In this document: positions 11,475 through 21,284 of the stretch, in pieces
Numbering within the stretch: the stretch's first letter is position 1
How the letters are laid out: each line of letters begins with the position of its first letter
Translations under genes and position numbers: made by a program
DNA from: Strobilurus pachycystidiatus
Lineage: Eukaryota > Basidiomycota > Agaricomycetes > Agaricales > Physalacriaceae
DNA: 64,000 bases
Direction of reading: 5' to 3'
Assembly (NCBI GenBank): GCA_019915135.1
Contig: JAHLMK010000005.1
Coordinates: 1,054,001 to 1,118,000, forward strand
Notes under the pieces: generated by a model
What the model was told of the DNA's origin: nothing
The model's input: only the letters and a program-made list of their open reading frames with translations
Databases searched by the model: none

Positions 11475-11900
11475 AAAATGGCGCTGTCGACCTCTGGAGG
11501 CGACTTCAAGCAGCGCAAGCACCGTTGCATCCCCGGCGTGGGCTCTGCAAGGACGGCTGCGGTGGGATATGGTGCTGTTCGTCTGCTGGCGAGCAGTGCA
11601 TACAGGTGCGTTTTTTTACTTCGTTTCCAATCATTCGAGGCGCCGTCGACCTGGCAAGTTGGCGTCAAGCAGCGTCAGCCATATTGCAACCCCACGAGGG
11701 GGCCCTGCACAGACGGTGGCCGACGGACACGGTGTTGCTCGTCTCATTGCGAGCAGCGCACGCGGGGGCGTTTTTCGTCTCCTTTTGTCATTGACTCGGC
11801 GGTGCTGTGGACGTAGCGAGTCGCCGCCAGGCGTTGCCAGCCCGAGGCAGCCTGCGGATGTGACAGAGCCCGTCTGCTAGCGAGCGGCGCTCTGCTTTCT
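11475..11900 (+). repeat. Three imperfect tandem repeats of about 165 bp
   Basis: Copies start near 11475, 11640 and 11810. Each carries a GTCGAC/GTGGAC start, a CAAGCAGCG or related block, then GTCTGCTGGCGAGCAG or GTCTCATTGCGAGCAGCG, and a pyrimidine-rich TTTTTT-CTTC stretch. The third copy is shorter and diverged. Several overlapping ORFs run through it in three frames, as expected from a GC-rich repeat, and I do not call them genes. From 10749 to 11474 I see nothing else. Confidence 0.55.
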
Positions 11901-12015
11901 TTTTTTTTCATTTGATTTGCGCCTTCTGCTGCTTGCCCACCCTTCACTCGCCAATCTTCTCATAGGTCCAGCACCGCGAACGATCTCTGGACGGTACCTA
12001 CCTGTAGTCGTAGTA

Positions 12016-12078
12016 AATATCATCTCTTCCGTCACTTGACGGAGTTTGGTATATGATATTTTATCGTCAGTTGCAGGC
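12016..12078 (+). repeat. Palindromic terminal-type repeat, copy 1
   Basis: The core CCGTCACTTGACGG is palindromic and is itself bracketed by AATATCAT and ATGATATT, followed by TATCGTCAGTTG. The reverse complement matches sequences at 25226-25285 and 29461-29530, both in the orientation expected if 12.0 kb is a left end and the others are right ends. A nearby inverted repeat (next entry) strengthens the resemblance to a transposon end. Confidence 0.6.
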
Positions 12079-12108
12079 CAAGGTGTAATACTTGGGGTTT
12101 ACAAAGGA

Positions 12109-12152
12109 TTATAACCACTGAGGTCAATACCAACCGTGTGGTTATAAGCTCT
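12109..12152. repeat. Hairpin near the 12.0-kb palindromic repeat
   Basis: Arms TTATAACCAC and GTGGTTATAA are exact inverted copies separated by a short loop. A comparable hairpin (GGTTATAGCCTCAGA and its inverse) lies at 25160-25203, the same distance inside the repeat at 25.2 kb. The shared GGTTATA arm sequence suggests the two are counterparts. Confidence 0.55.
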
Positions 12153-12326
12153 GGGCTTGCTGACCCTAGTATGGGCTCTTCTAACCCTAAAGATACAATT
12201 AACCACTGCCAGGGAATACTCGAAGAATAGCGCGCCCTCGCACCAATGATATTTTAATTGCGGTACCCGATCAGCTTGCGCGACGGAAAATGCCGGCCGC
12301 ATATGTCAGCGGCATCCTGTGCCGGT

Positions 12327-12665
12327 AGCCTCCCGCCCTCCCCTTTTCGCTATTCCTGGGGCTCCTGGACCGGGCGTTTTACAGCATATATCCATATAAC
12401 TTGTTCCTGTCGCGTAGTGAGCGTGTGAGCGGCGTTCAAGCCCTGCGGCACGCCTTACAATCAATGCTCCGGGACTTACCCTATCCGGATTTGGAATGCT
12501 CCCGCCCTTCCCTTTTGCTTTTCCTGGGGCTCCTGGACCGGGCGCTTCACAGCGTATATCAGTATAGATTCCTTTTGTCGCGTATTGAGCGCGTGAGCGG
12601 CGTTCTAGCCCAGCGACACGCCTCACAATCAATTCTCCGGGCATTGCCTTATCCGGAATTGGAAT
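12327..12665 (+). repeat. Two tandem copies of a 170-bp repeat
   Basis: Both copies share CCTGGGGCTCCTGGACCGGG, TGTCGCGTA, GAGCGGCGTTC, ACAATCAAT and TATCCGGA blocks in the same order. The copies differ at many positions, so the duplication is not recent. ORFs across it on both strands are repeat shadows. Confidence 0.7.
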
Positions 12666-13055
12666 GGCGCATCCGTGGTCGGGTTGGCGCCGTATTCCTC
12701 CCGCCTGATATATTCCATTCTCTCGACACGGGTCACGAGCTGTACATGCAATTGCACATAAACAGCCATCCAGGAATCAACGTGCAGTCCGGTTAGATTT
12801 TACGGTGGAAAAAAAATGCCCCGCTCGGGATCGAACGACGGTCCAGCCAACTAAAAAAACGACACCTTCCAACAGACGGCGCTGTACCCGATACTCCAGA
12901 TTCAGCGCGTTAGTACAACGTCCTTTGACTCCATACCAAAACTCTGGCAGTAGCGTAGCAGTTCCTAGCTTAGCACTGTATTCATTTGTTTGTATCCTTC
13001 TGCTTTTCCCGAACCGACCAACCGAGCACTCAAAACGACGCGTCAAAGCTAAGCT

Positions 13056-15356
13056 ATGGCATCTATCGCGTGAGTGCCTTTCCCGTGTGATCTCATGTGA
13101 TAATTTCCGCATGGTTACTTATGTTTCTTCCATCATCAGGGACGGCAGTCCCACTTTTTCCATCGCCCCTTTCCGCAAACACTGGGCGAAAGGCGGCCGC
13201 AAGAATATTCTCGATGGCGCTCTGGAAACCTACAACGCTGCGCGTCGCAAGGGCAAAGCCGCTGCCGAAGAAATCGCGGACACCGTCTTCAACACCATCT
13301 GCGAGAAATACCCATACGACCTGCCCATGGATCAGGAACCGGATCCAGCTGCTCCTCCTCCGCCTCCTGATTCTTCCCTCTCGCCTTCAGAGCGCGCCAG
13401 GAAGGCGGCGCTTCTCCAGCGTCTTTCAACAGTGCGTGCCCTCATCGAGTCCCTTTTTCCCGACGTCCTCATTTTGGTTCTGATTCTATCTCGCAGGGCA
13501 TTCGTAACTACTATGAATCGCGCTGGACGAAAGCAACGCCAATCAGCAAGTTGACCAAGACTCAGATTGCGAAGGACCCAGTTGCCAACTTCTTGAGCAG
13601 GGTTGCCGGTCTTGATGTGACGCGCAAGCGCGCGCGTACTCCCTCTCAGTTGTGGGGCACTGCTAATTTTGACAGTCTGAAGGCCGAATTCGACGCGACC
13701 TTTTCCGGAAGTGGCAAGGACGCCCGTCGTCAGCGGATCGGGGATGTCGGTATGTATATCACCGAACGCTGGAATACCCTGCCGGATTCCGAAAAGGTGC
13801 ACTGGCGCGAGCAATCCGCGGAGGACGCCAAACAGGTTGCTGCCGGGAAGGATGCCGCCCGCCGTCCTCTCGAACAATTATCCCCGGAGGAAACACAAGT
13901 GTATGTTGATCTTCTTCTCCATTTCTGACTCTGACGTATATTGCAGGGCTTTGGATGGACTTGCCGGTAACCTCCAACCTCTCCTTGATGGTTTATCGAC
14001 CCTTCTTGGCGGTATCATCTCCCTCTCTTGGGTTGGTCCCGAGCCTCGCAAAGGCGGGCAAATCAATGTCATTTCGTAAGCCGTTACCTTTCTACTGACA
14101 TTCGAAGCTTATGTCTGACCCAATTGCGACAGCCTGAACGTCGGTCAGAACCTCAATCCTGCGCCGAAGTCTTTTCACGAGGCCGACGGAGACGTTGGCA
14201 AGCTTCGCTATCGAACTTACCAGGCGGCTCTTGGCGAGTTTGGTGCATCCTGCTGGAGTTCGTCATTTGTTTCCCTCTTCCTTGCCCATGAACTGAATGT
14301 TTTTTCACAGCGAAAGAACAACAACGCGCTCGATCCCTCCCGAATGCGGAGATGCCGAGGCAGTTGCCTTGGTTCTTACGGGATCCCAACCCTTGGAACA
14401 ATCCAACCCCACCTGCGGCTACGGAACTGCCTGACGTGGCCAAACCAGCCGATGTCTCCCCAGCCGATGCCTCCCCAGCCGATGCTTCTTCGAAGAAGCG
14501 CAAACGCGCTACTGGACGGCAAGCCAACTCGAAAAAGAAAAACACGCCGCGCTCACCACCTCGTCTGGACGATGCCGACTCTGACTCCCACAGCGACAGC
14601 GACCAACCTCCCATGGTCAAAGTGCATCCCTCAACACTCTCTCCATGTCCTGTTCCCGTTCCCATTCCTCACACTCTCCGCGATAACACCAACTTGACAG
14701 CTGTCAACGTCAACCTCTACCCAAACATCGACCCCTCTCTCATGGCCGCATTTGTCCCAACGTGCGGCCCTAACGACTCCACACATCCCTTTGACGACTT
14801 GCCCACGCCTTTCCCTCCTTATCCCGCCGCCGCCTGCGCATCGTCGTCTCCGGCGTTGCCGCAAGCCAGTCAACCTGACTGGTTTGTGGATTGTCTTCGT
14901 TATTTGAAGAACTTCTCGGAGGGACGTAGCTGGACGCGTCTTCTCGACGTTTACGTCAGGATGGAGGAGCGAGGGAACTTCGTCCATGGAAGGCCTATCC
15001 CGGCGAACAAAATCAGACCCGGCTGTATACAGGATTGGATTCAACGCGCTCGCGCTGAAGACTATTGCCCGGGCCTCACCTCCAGCGCCCATGCCAAACA
15101 ATTCTGGCCATGGTGGGTGAGCCTACAACCCGACTGGAGGAACGTCACTCTGTCGCAAGCGCCCCTCCGCGAGCAGCATCGTCCTGACGCTGCGGGGAAA
15201 GGATGGGGCAAGTTACGTACGACTGGTGTCAACGGGTTCTACTCCATTCTCGCCTATCTTGGCTGGTGGTGCGCAGCATGCGGTGACGATTGCTTGGGCT
15301 TGGAACAATGGGAGGCTGCCGTCGCTGATGTCGTGTATGTTCTTTCTCATTTATAA
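13056..15356 (+). CDS. Cargo gene A, unknown protein family (about 664 aa)
   Basis: I infer six exons: 13056-13069, 13140-13431, 13497-13900, 13947-14075, 14133-14242 and 14311-15356. The introns have GT-AG ends and the exon lengths sum to a whole number of codons. The function is not recognised. Three parts can be seen: an N-terminal helical region, a Ser/Pro/Asp-rich linker with KKRKRATG (a possible nuclear signal), and a C-terminal Trp-rich domain with WPWWVSLQPDWR and GVNGFYSILAYLGWW. The split gene at 53139-33675 is a clear paralogue (WWSNIQPSWR, GINGYFSVVACLAWW, and matching exon 3-4 boundaries), so the family is real and multicopy. A further intron (GTATGT at about 15334 to CATAG) could extend the C-terminus past 15356. 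It lies inside the KDZ-containing insertion. Confidence 0.75.
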
Positions 15357-15559
15357 TTATCTTGCATGTCTTGGACGTTCATAGCTACGTTAATCCGATG
15401 TGTACATTAATTGATTTGTTTTACTTTGTTGCAACCGAGAATGAGATTCGGAATAGACTAAACGTAAGAGAAGGAAGTATAAGGGTGGCGTCGCGAGGTA
15501 CAAAGAAATGAAATGTGGTTATTGCGGTGTCCGGACGTACCACTGAGTTCGAGCAAAAT

Positions 15560-15960
15560 ACAGCTGCTCAGTGACTGGGAGTAGTAATATCACTATCAGT
15601 CAGCCAAGCAGCTGTATCTGGCAGCAGCTTTTTTGGGCCATGGTGGCGTTAATCGCGTAAATGTAATGAGCGTTCCGGTGATCGATCCAAGGCCTTCGGA
15701 AGCGAAGGCGAAGGCAGAGGAGTGGTGGCAGATAAACTTTAGGATTTAGGATGTCGCTACCGTCGGCAGCAACAATGGACTCGAAGATTGAGAAATATAA
15801 GCAATACTGACGGAAAGAAGGACTTAGCTAAAAACATTCTAAATTATGTGGGTATCCACATGTATTGCAGCTGCTGGATAACCAGCTTTAGAGGCACCAC
15901 TGTCACTAAAGCTGGTCAGCCAAGCAGCCGCGTCTAGTAGCAATCTTTTTGGGCTAGCTG
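15560..15960 (+). repeat. Direct repeat of a CAGCCAAGCAGC segment
   Basis: GTCAGCCAAGCAGC followed by a TTTTTTGGGC block appears at about 15599 and again at about 15910, roughly 310 bp apart. Each is followed by a GTGTTCC/GCGTTCC stretch and a GATCGG-like end. The rest of 15357-16210 has no supportable gene. Confidence 0.4.
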
Positions 15961-16236
15961 CAGTCATTCTCGCCTTGCGTAATAGTCAATCAGTGTTCCG
16001 AACAATCTCGGATCGGGGCTCGGGCCCTGCACTTGGTCACATCAGGGTGACCAGGCGGAACCTTTAGTCGGTTATTGTCTTCCGATGGTCGTCTTCCCAC
16101 ATTTCCCTCTCTGCGTTCGACGGTTATCAAGCTTTCTTTTCTCCCGTTCTCTGGCGGCTTCTCAATCAGATTTCGTTTCTGCTTCTCATCGTGGTCGAAA
16201 TAGTCCCTTGGAACACAGTCTTGGTGGTGTAACGAA

Positions 16237-16770
16237 AAAGTCCAATGAATGTGATGGGAAATGGCAGCGGTAGTCAAAGGTCAGTTATGACTCTCTGTAT
16301 CTCGGTACTCAGACTTAGCATCACTGTCATGGAATCAATCGGTTTACGCTGTGGTCCGGAAGCAGAAGTTAATGTGCGGCACTCTACTCGATGTGGTCCA
16401 ATCAAGTCCAATGAATGCCGACAACATTATCCGGCTGCCTATAGTTCATACATTGTCCAATCCGCCTCGGAACACACTCCGGAGAATTCTATCAACATCA
16501 TCTTCAAACGCAAAAAGTCTCAGTACGCACCGCGGAAGCATTCGTGAGTTTCTACAATGGGTCCAATGAAAGTCCAATCAGGTCCAATGATATCCAATAA
16601 TTGCCGATTATCCGGTTCGAACAACTTGGGCTTGGAGAACGCTGTACCTCACCCTATTCCCCTACAAAAAATCAATATAATCATCTTTAAATGTCCTCGA
16701 AGGAACTGCCGACTACGATTTTTTATTTATGCGACCGTCGAGAAAAAGTCCAATTAAGGTCCAATGAACT
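16237..16770 (+). repeat. Interspersed GTCCAATGA motif cluster
   Basis: GTCCAATGA, GTCCAATCA and close variants occur about nine times between 16237 and 16767, with a dense group at 16560-16600. Spacing is irregular, so it is not a simple microsatellite. It sits just upstream of gene B (start 16926). It could be a decayed repeat or a protein-binding array; the sequence alone does not say which. Confidence 0.4.
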
Positions 16771-16925
16771 CGCATGGTAAGGCAATACCCTTAAGGAAAG
16801 CTCATTTCGCTCACCTACATCCACCAGCACTCTCCATCCTCAACCACAAAAATACGGTTTCGCGCTCGTAAGCCTCCTGGCCACTCCGTCGTTACGGACC
16901 TGACCTTTTACTCTCACAGGAAACA

Positions 16926-17624
16926 ATGGCGCCTGCCAAAATCTATACGACGCCGGAGCTGAAGAGGGAGGCGGACAAGGCCAAGAGATTGCGATGGTAT
17001 AGAAAGTGCGCAATCTTTCTGCTCACGTTTGCCTTGCTAATTATCTTTGTTCTCTCATAAGAAATCGCGCCGAGCAGCTGGACGTCATGAAGCGGCGCTA
17101 CGATGACAAGGCTGCCCAGCAAGGCCGCCGCCGCCGCCGCCAAGCTGTTACCGCTCCGGCGACTGAGTACGTGGCTTCACAGCCAATCTCCTACGAAGAC
17201 TCATTACCCATCCCTGGGATCCTACAGCTACATCGATACCGCCCTCTGCAAGCGCCTCGTCGCCCGTGTTCGAACGATCGACGCGGAATTGCGTTGCGAC
17301 ACCGGCAGGTCGCTGTATGCATATGCCGCCGAACTCGTCAACTTCTATCACGACCATGGGCGCCTCAAAGGATGCGAGCATATTTCAGGGCGGGAGGAGT
17401 TTTATCGTCGTAAATTGGCGTATGTCCAGGAGGCGCTCACTCAGGTCGAGCAGGAGGCGGGGGTGGGCTGCGACTTCTGGAAGGACATCGAGGCGACGCG
17501 AGCGAAGCTGGAGAGTCTCGTCTCATATATCGCTGATATCTTCGAGCACGCCGAGGCGGCCAGCCTGCTCAAGGTCAAGAACCGCCGAGGGTTGCTTTAC
17601 CAGAAGGACCAATTTGCTGCTTAA
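16926..17624 (+). CDS. Cargo gene B, basic coiled-coil-like protein (193 aa)
   Basis: Three exons are 16926-17005, 17062-17166 and 17228-17624, with GT-AG introns and a consistent frame. The N-terminus (MAPAKIYTTPELKREADKAK then RLRWYRKNRAEQLDVMKRRY) is a highly charged Arg/Lys/Tyr helix that resembles a basic region. The C-terminal two thirds is helical and acidic (YIDTALCKRLVARV, ISGREEFYRRKLAYVQEAL). I do not recognise the family. The gene at 55158-55814 has the same arrangement of a basic RRRYQKQRAED helix after a short first exon and a similar C-terminal end, so the two are probably distant paralogues. No signal peptide or membrane segment is seen. Confidence 0.65.
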
Positions 17625-17988
17625 AGTCTCTCCTGTATATCTTTCGTCACTTTCGGTTTGCCTGCTTCATTGATAGCTTGTATTCACTGTGCTGTATGTC
17701 TCATGAAATTTTCTAGTTGTGTATCGTCTTCGTCTTATTTGGGCGCGCTCAATCCCCTCATGCTACGTAAGGGGTCTAGTAAAGATTCCGACCCACCGAC
17801 ATCGCTGCTCACTCCCCTGGCTGCACGATTCTCTGCCGGACGCCGTTGCCTGACAGCTGAGTTGGGCTGAGTTGCGGAGTATAGACGCGGCGCGCTTCCG
17901 CTAACAAAACCGCAAAAAATACCTTCCCGTATGCAGATACATCTTGTTCTCTCAAGTACATCATCTCCGCCAACTCTCTATCGCAAGC

Positions 17989-18985
17989 ATGCCTCCGACT
18001 CAACTCCTCCTGTGCCCACCCGCTCTCCCTTCGGTAAGTCCATTGCGTACCCACCTTGAGACACTATACTGACGCGACGCGACGCGACATAGCATTTCAC
18101 AGACGACGAAGGCGCCTTCTTCAAGACCTGGGCACGAGACCTCGCGCGCGCCATGTTGCTTAATCAGGACCGCGCGACGTTCAAGAGACGGTTTGCGTTG
18201 ATGTACCACGTCGAATTTCCCCTCGCGCGGCTCATCGACGAGTCCCAGGACGCGTTCAAGACGCGTTTCGACAAGCGTCACAGGGTACGGCTTGACGCGT
18301 CAATTTGATTCTCTTGCTCATATCTATCGCGTAGCGTATCTACGGCGGTCTTGACTGGGGCCTCCGCGTCGTCTCTCTCAAGCAAAACGCGCGTGGTCTC
18401 TGGGAGCAACGACCTCTCGAAGTCCTCTTCGCGCATGAGCGCAACCGTCTTCGCCCTTTGCCGAAGCCCCTTGCCCGTAACGCAGCGCAGCAGTTGCTCA
18501 TTGTGAAGCGTCGCTATATTGCTGCCGCCGAGATGGCTGCCTCTGCGGCCGTCTCTCGCTCGCTTTCTCGCAATGCCAAGGAAGAGTTGTCCGGTCGCTA
18601 TGGCCAGGTCGCCCTCGATGCCGCCGCCTTTGCACTTATTCGTGCTGCTAAGCGTCAGATCACCGATCCGGCCCCACAAACCCCCTTCGACGTCCTTGCA
18701 TTCATCACTCGCCGCGACGCTCCCTTTCGCACGCCATCTCCCCTCCATGACGACGGTGCCGACGAGATGGTGTACGACACCGATGGTACGGCCATTGATC
18801 GCATGGGCAGCTCCCCCACCAACATTGGCAGCTCGAGGGCGGATAGCGACTTTGAGGAGGAGGATCCCAAATTTGCGGCGCTAGTTTCCGAATGGGGTTC
18901 GAAGGTGCGCGAGGATAGGAAGAGAAAGCTTCGAGAAGCACGCCCTCGTTCTCCTTCCCCGACAGCCTGGGGACCATGTTTTTGA
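17989..18985 (+). CDS. Cargo gene C, unknown protein (295 aa)
   Basis: Three exons are 17989-18033, 18093-18284 and 18335-18985, with GT-AG introns and frames that join cleanly. The predicted protein has a helical domain (FFKTWARDLARAMLLNQ, PLARLIDESQDAF, IYGGLDWGLRVVSLKQNARG), an Ala-rich helical block and an acidic Ser-rich tail ending GPCF. No family is recognised. It lies 364 bp downstream of gene B on the same strand and faces gene D (minus strand, 215 bp away). Confidence 0.6.
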
Positions 18986-19200
18986 TATCATTCCTTCCTT
19001 GCGTCCTCTGGCGTGTTCAATATCTTTCAGCTATCTATAAGTATCTAGTCTTAATACTGTCGATCTGTTCCAAAAGTTAGCGCGCTAGCGTCTCCTTATA
19101 TCTTTACAATCTTAAAACTTTCTTGACATTCTTGACATTTAAAGCATTGACAGCGAGTATTGAATTGAGGGATTACAAGAAATGACCGGGGTGACAGCGC

Positions 19201-19834
19201 CTAGGCCCAAGTTCCATTGCCCCATGTTGGATGCAAGTCGAATCCTGCCGCCGCCGCACCAGACGGGCTTGCACAAGCCGCCTGCCTCTCCCTCTTTGCC
19301 CGCTCTTCTTTCGCGTTCTGCCAAACTTCCATCCAATCGCCCGACTCCTTGCAATACAAACACTCCTCGTCCGATGAGTGCCAGTGAAACGGATCCTTGA
19401 GTCTGCCATTCTCTGGTTTAGTAAACCACTCTCCAGTCTCGCTGCCCTTGCGCCTCCTAGCCTCGCGTTCGTCGGCCCATGCGTCCCACGGGCTCTGTGG
19501 GGTGACAGAGAGCTTCCGGAATTGAACCGCGAGGTCGTCCAGGCTTTTCTCGGAAAGGGCTGCCTCGGCACCATCGGCATCGTATGTACGGACAAGCTCT
19601 TGATAGATACGCTTTAATAGACATGAGTCATCCGCTTGCAATAAACGCACAGAATGCACGTACGTCGCGAATGTCAGGCAGTAGAGGTGTAAGTTCGGAG
19701 AAATGAAAGAGGAAAGTATTGTCGATCCAACAATTCACGCTCTCCCGGGCGTTATCCGAATGCCGAAAGATGTGCCACGTCGAGTGGAACTGGCGAATAA
19801 CCTCCGCTTGCTCGTCGGTGAAGATATGAGTCAT
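19201..19834 (-). CDS. Cargo gene D, unknown protein (193 aa)
   Basis: Two exons on the minus strand: 19834-19664 encodes MTHIFTDEQAEVIRQFHSTW and onward, and 19611-19201 continues RIYQELVRTYDADG. The intron begins GTACGT and ends AAAG, and both exons are in phase 0. The C-terminal half contains DPFHWHSSDEECLYCKESGD, a short His/Cys stretch that might bind metal, although it is not a recognised finger. The tail is Ala- and charge-rich. It is the only minus-strand gene among the cargo genes. Confidence 0.6.
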
Positions 19835-20124
19835 CTACGGTGATATCAGCATCAGTTCATCAAAGGCAGGGCAGTGATAAAACTTTTAAGTTTTAGGCGA
19901 TGATGGCAATCGGGGAAGATCCGTCATTGGTTGGTGGCCCAAGTAAGCCGACTATTGATCCCGCAACTCGTTCCCCGCTTTTTGATCACCTACCATGACC
20001 AGTAACTCCGAACGTATCGTCAAGCCCAACAACCAGAGCTCGGTTAACGCCCCGGACAATCTTGCTGCATTGGTCTTTTGGTGCGTTCTTGCTCTCTACT
20101 TCGTCGGCTACCTTCTGAATTCAG

Positions 20125-20196
20125 CCGCTACAGCATCGATGGCAACTTTCGTCTCAAAAACCTCAAGTCTGCTGATCCCGTCCGCGGAGAGAGACT
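20125..20196 (+). pseudogene. Relic of another KDZ transposase
   Basis: One frame reads YSIDGNFRLKNLKSADP, which matches the catalytic block VALDANFRLKNLRRPSTLDP of the intact KDZ gene at about 22570. A stop follows soon after and the neighbouring KDZ motifs are absent. It is a small scrap of an older KDZ copy inserted between genes D and E. Confidence 0.55.
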
Positions 20197-20511
20197 GTAG
20201 GCCACCTTTATCTTTTTTTCTAGCGGAATTTCAATATAAATGTATCTAGCTTCTCGCCCATGTCTTGCGCCATCAACTGGATGGATATCGATTTGGCTGT
20301 GAGCTACGACACGTCATGCGGTTGCAAATGTCCGGGACTCGTCGAGGTTGTTGCTGACAATGTGGATGGAGATGCTGTGTAGTAGTATACGCCGAGAATG
20401 ATTTCAGCCTTGCTGCTAGCAAGTACTGTATGTCTGCGATGACTAAGATGTGTCGCGACTGGCTTCTTGAAAACTTTCCTAACGACCGCCACCTTCTGAC
20501 CGCTGACCACC

Positions 20512-21097
20512 ATGTCGTCTCCAGAAACTGACGCTGCCCAAGCTCTTAACGAAGCTCGTCTTGCCGCTCAAGCTCGTATCAGTGTTCGCAAATACATTGA
20601 CGCCCATCGCAAGCTTGTCGAGAAGGAGGCATATAGCGCTGGTAAGTACCCTTATCCCACCCTTCCGCCGATACTCATTTCATGTCTAGAGGTGGACCTG
20701 ATCCTATCTTACAATGTGGACATCGGCAAAGATTGGATCCCCTCGTCCGCCTCCGGGGAACCTCATGGCAAGTCTTACACGACACTTCAACCCTTATCCT
20801 GCTCACACTCACCATCCTGCAGAATTCACCACGGAGGCATACGAATATTACGACAGTTGCGGGTGGTTACACCACTTGAAAGCGCTTTGGGAGATGCGCG
20901 TAACAAGTAAGCTTGCCGTTGATATTCTTCGCGCCGGTAAGCTTCCATTGGGTCTTGCCTAATATTCTTGCCTCCTGACCGACACAACAGGAATTGCCTC
21001 CGCGGCTGCAACGAACGTTTCCGAGTTACTCGTTGCTGCCCTGCCAGAACTTCATAACGAGAACCCATATTTTATTGATCTCTTGATGATGATGTAG
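20512..21097 (+). CDS. Cargo gene E, small unknown protein (132 aa)
   Basis: The proposed exons are 20512-20641, 20690-20767, 20823-20906 and 20991-21097. The first and third introns are GT-AG. The second would be a GC-AG intron with the canonical GCAAGT donor. Reading through that intron instead puts the following EFTTEAYEYYDSCGWLHHL segment out of frame. The protein starts MSSPETDAAQALNEARLAAQ and is Ala-rich and helical throughout. The function is not recognised. The C-terminus is uncertain: an in-frame ending VEPA stop near 21174 could belong to a further exon. It lies 187 bp upstream of the KDZ gene, on the same strand. Confidence 0.5.
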
Positions 21098-21284
21098 TGT
21101 CCGTACTGTATTCTTCTGTAGACTCGCATTGACAACATCAACACGCCGATGCCCGAAGGAGTTGAGCCCGCCTAAGTCCTACACCAAATGTCCGAAACGC
21201 GTGGTTGCAAATATGAACAAACTTGCTCCCTTCTGTCAACATGCATAACCTCGCCTGTCCCATTTGCCTCCGCCACAAACACTC

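Noticed and set aside
11478..11880. Three overlapping plus-strand ORFs at 11.5-11.9 kb
   Set aside because: They follow the tandem repeat in all three frames and give the same kind of low-information peptide.
12807..12910. tRNA-like sequence on the minus strand (TTCGATCCCGAGCGGGGCA then a T run)
   Set aside because: A B-box-like TTCGATC and a terminator-like T run are present, but the T stem does not pair, and no matching 5' acceptor strand or anticodon arm was found. It may be a tRNA relic or SINE end; not called.
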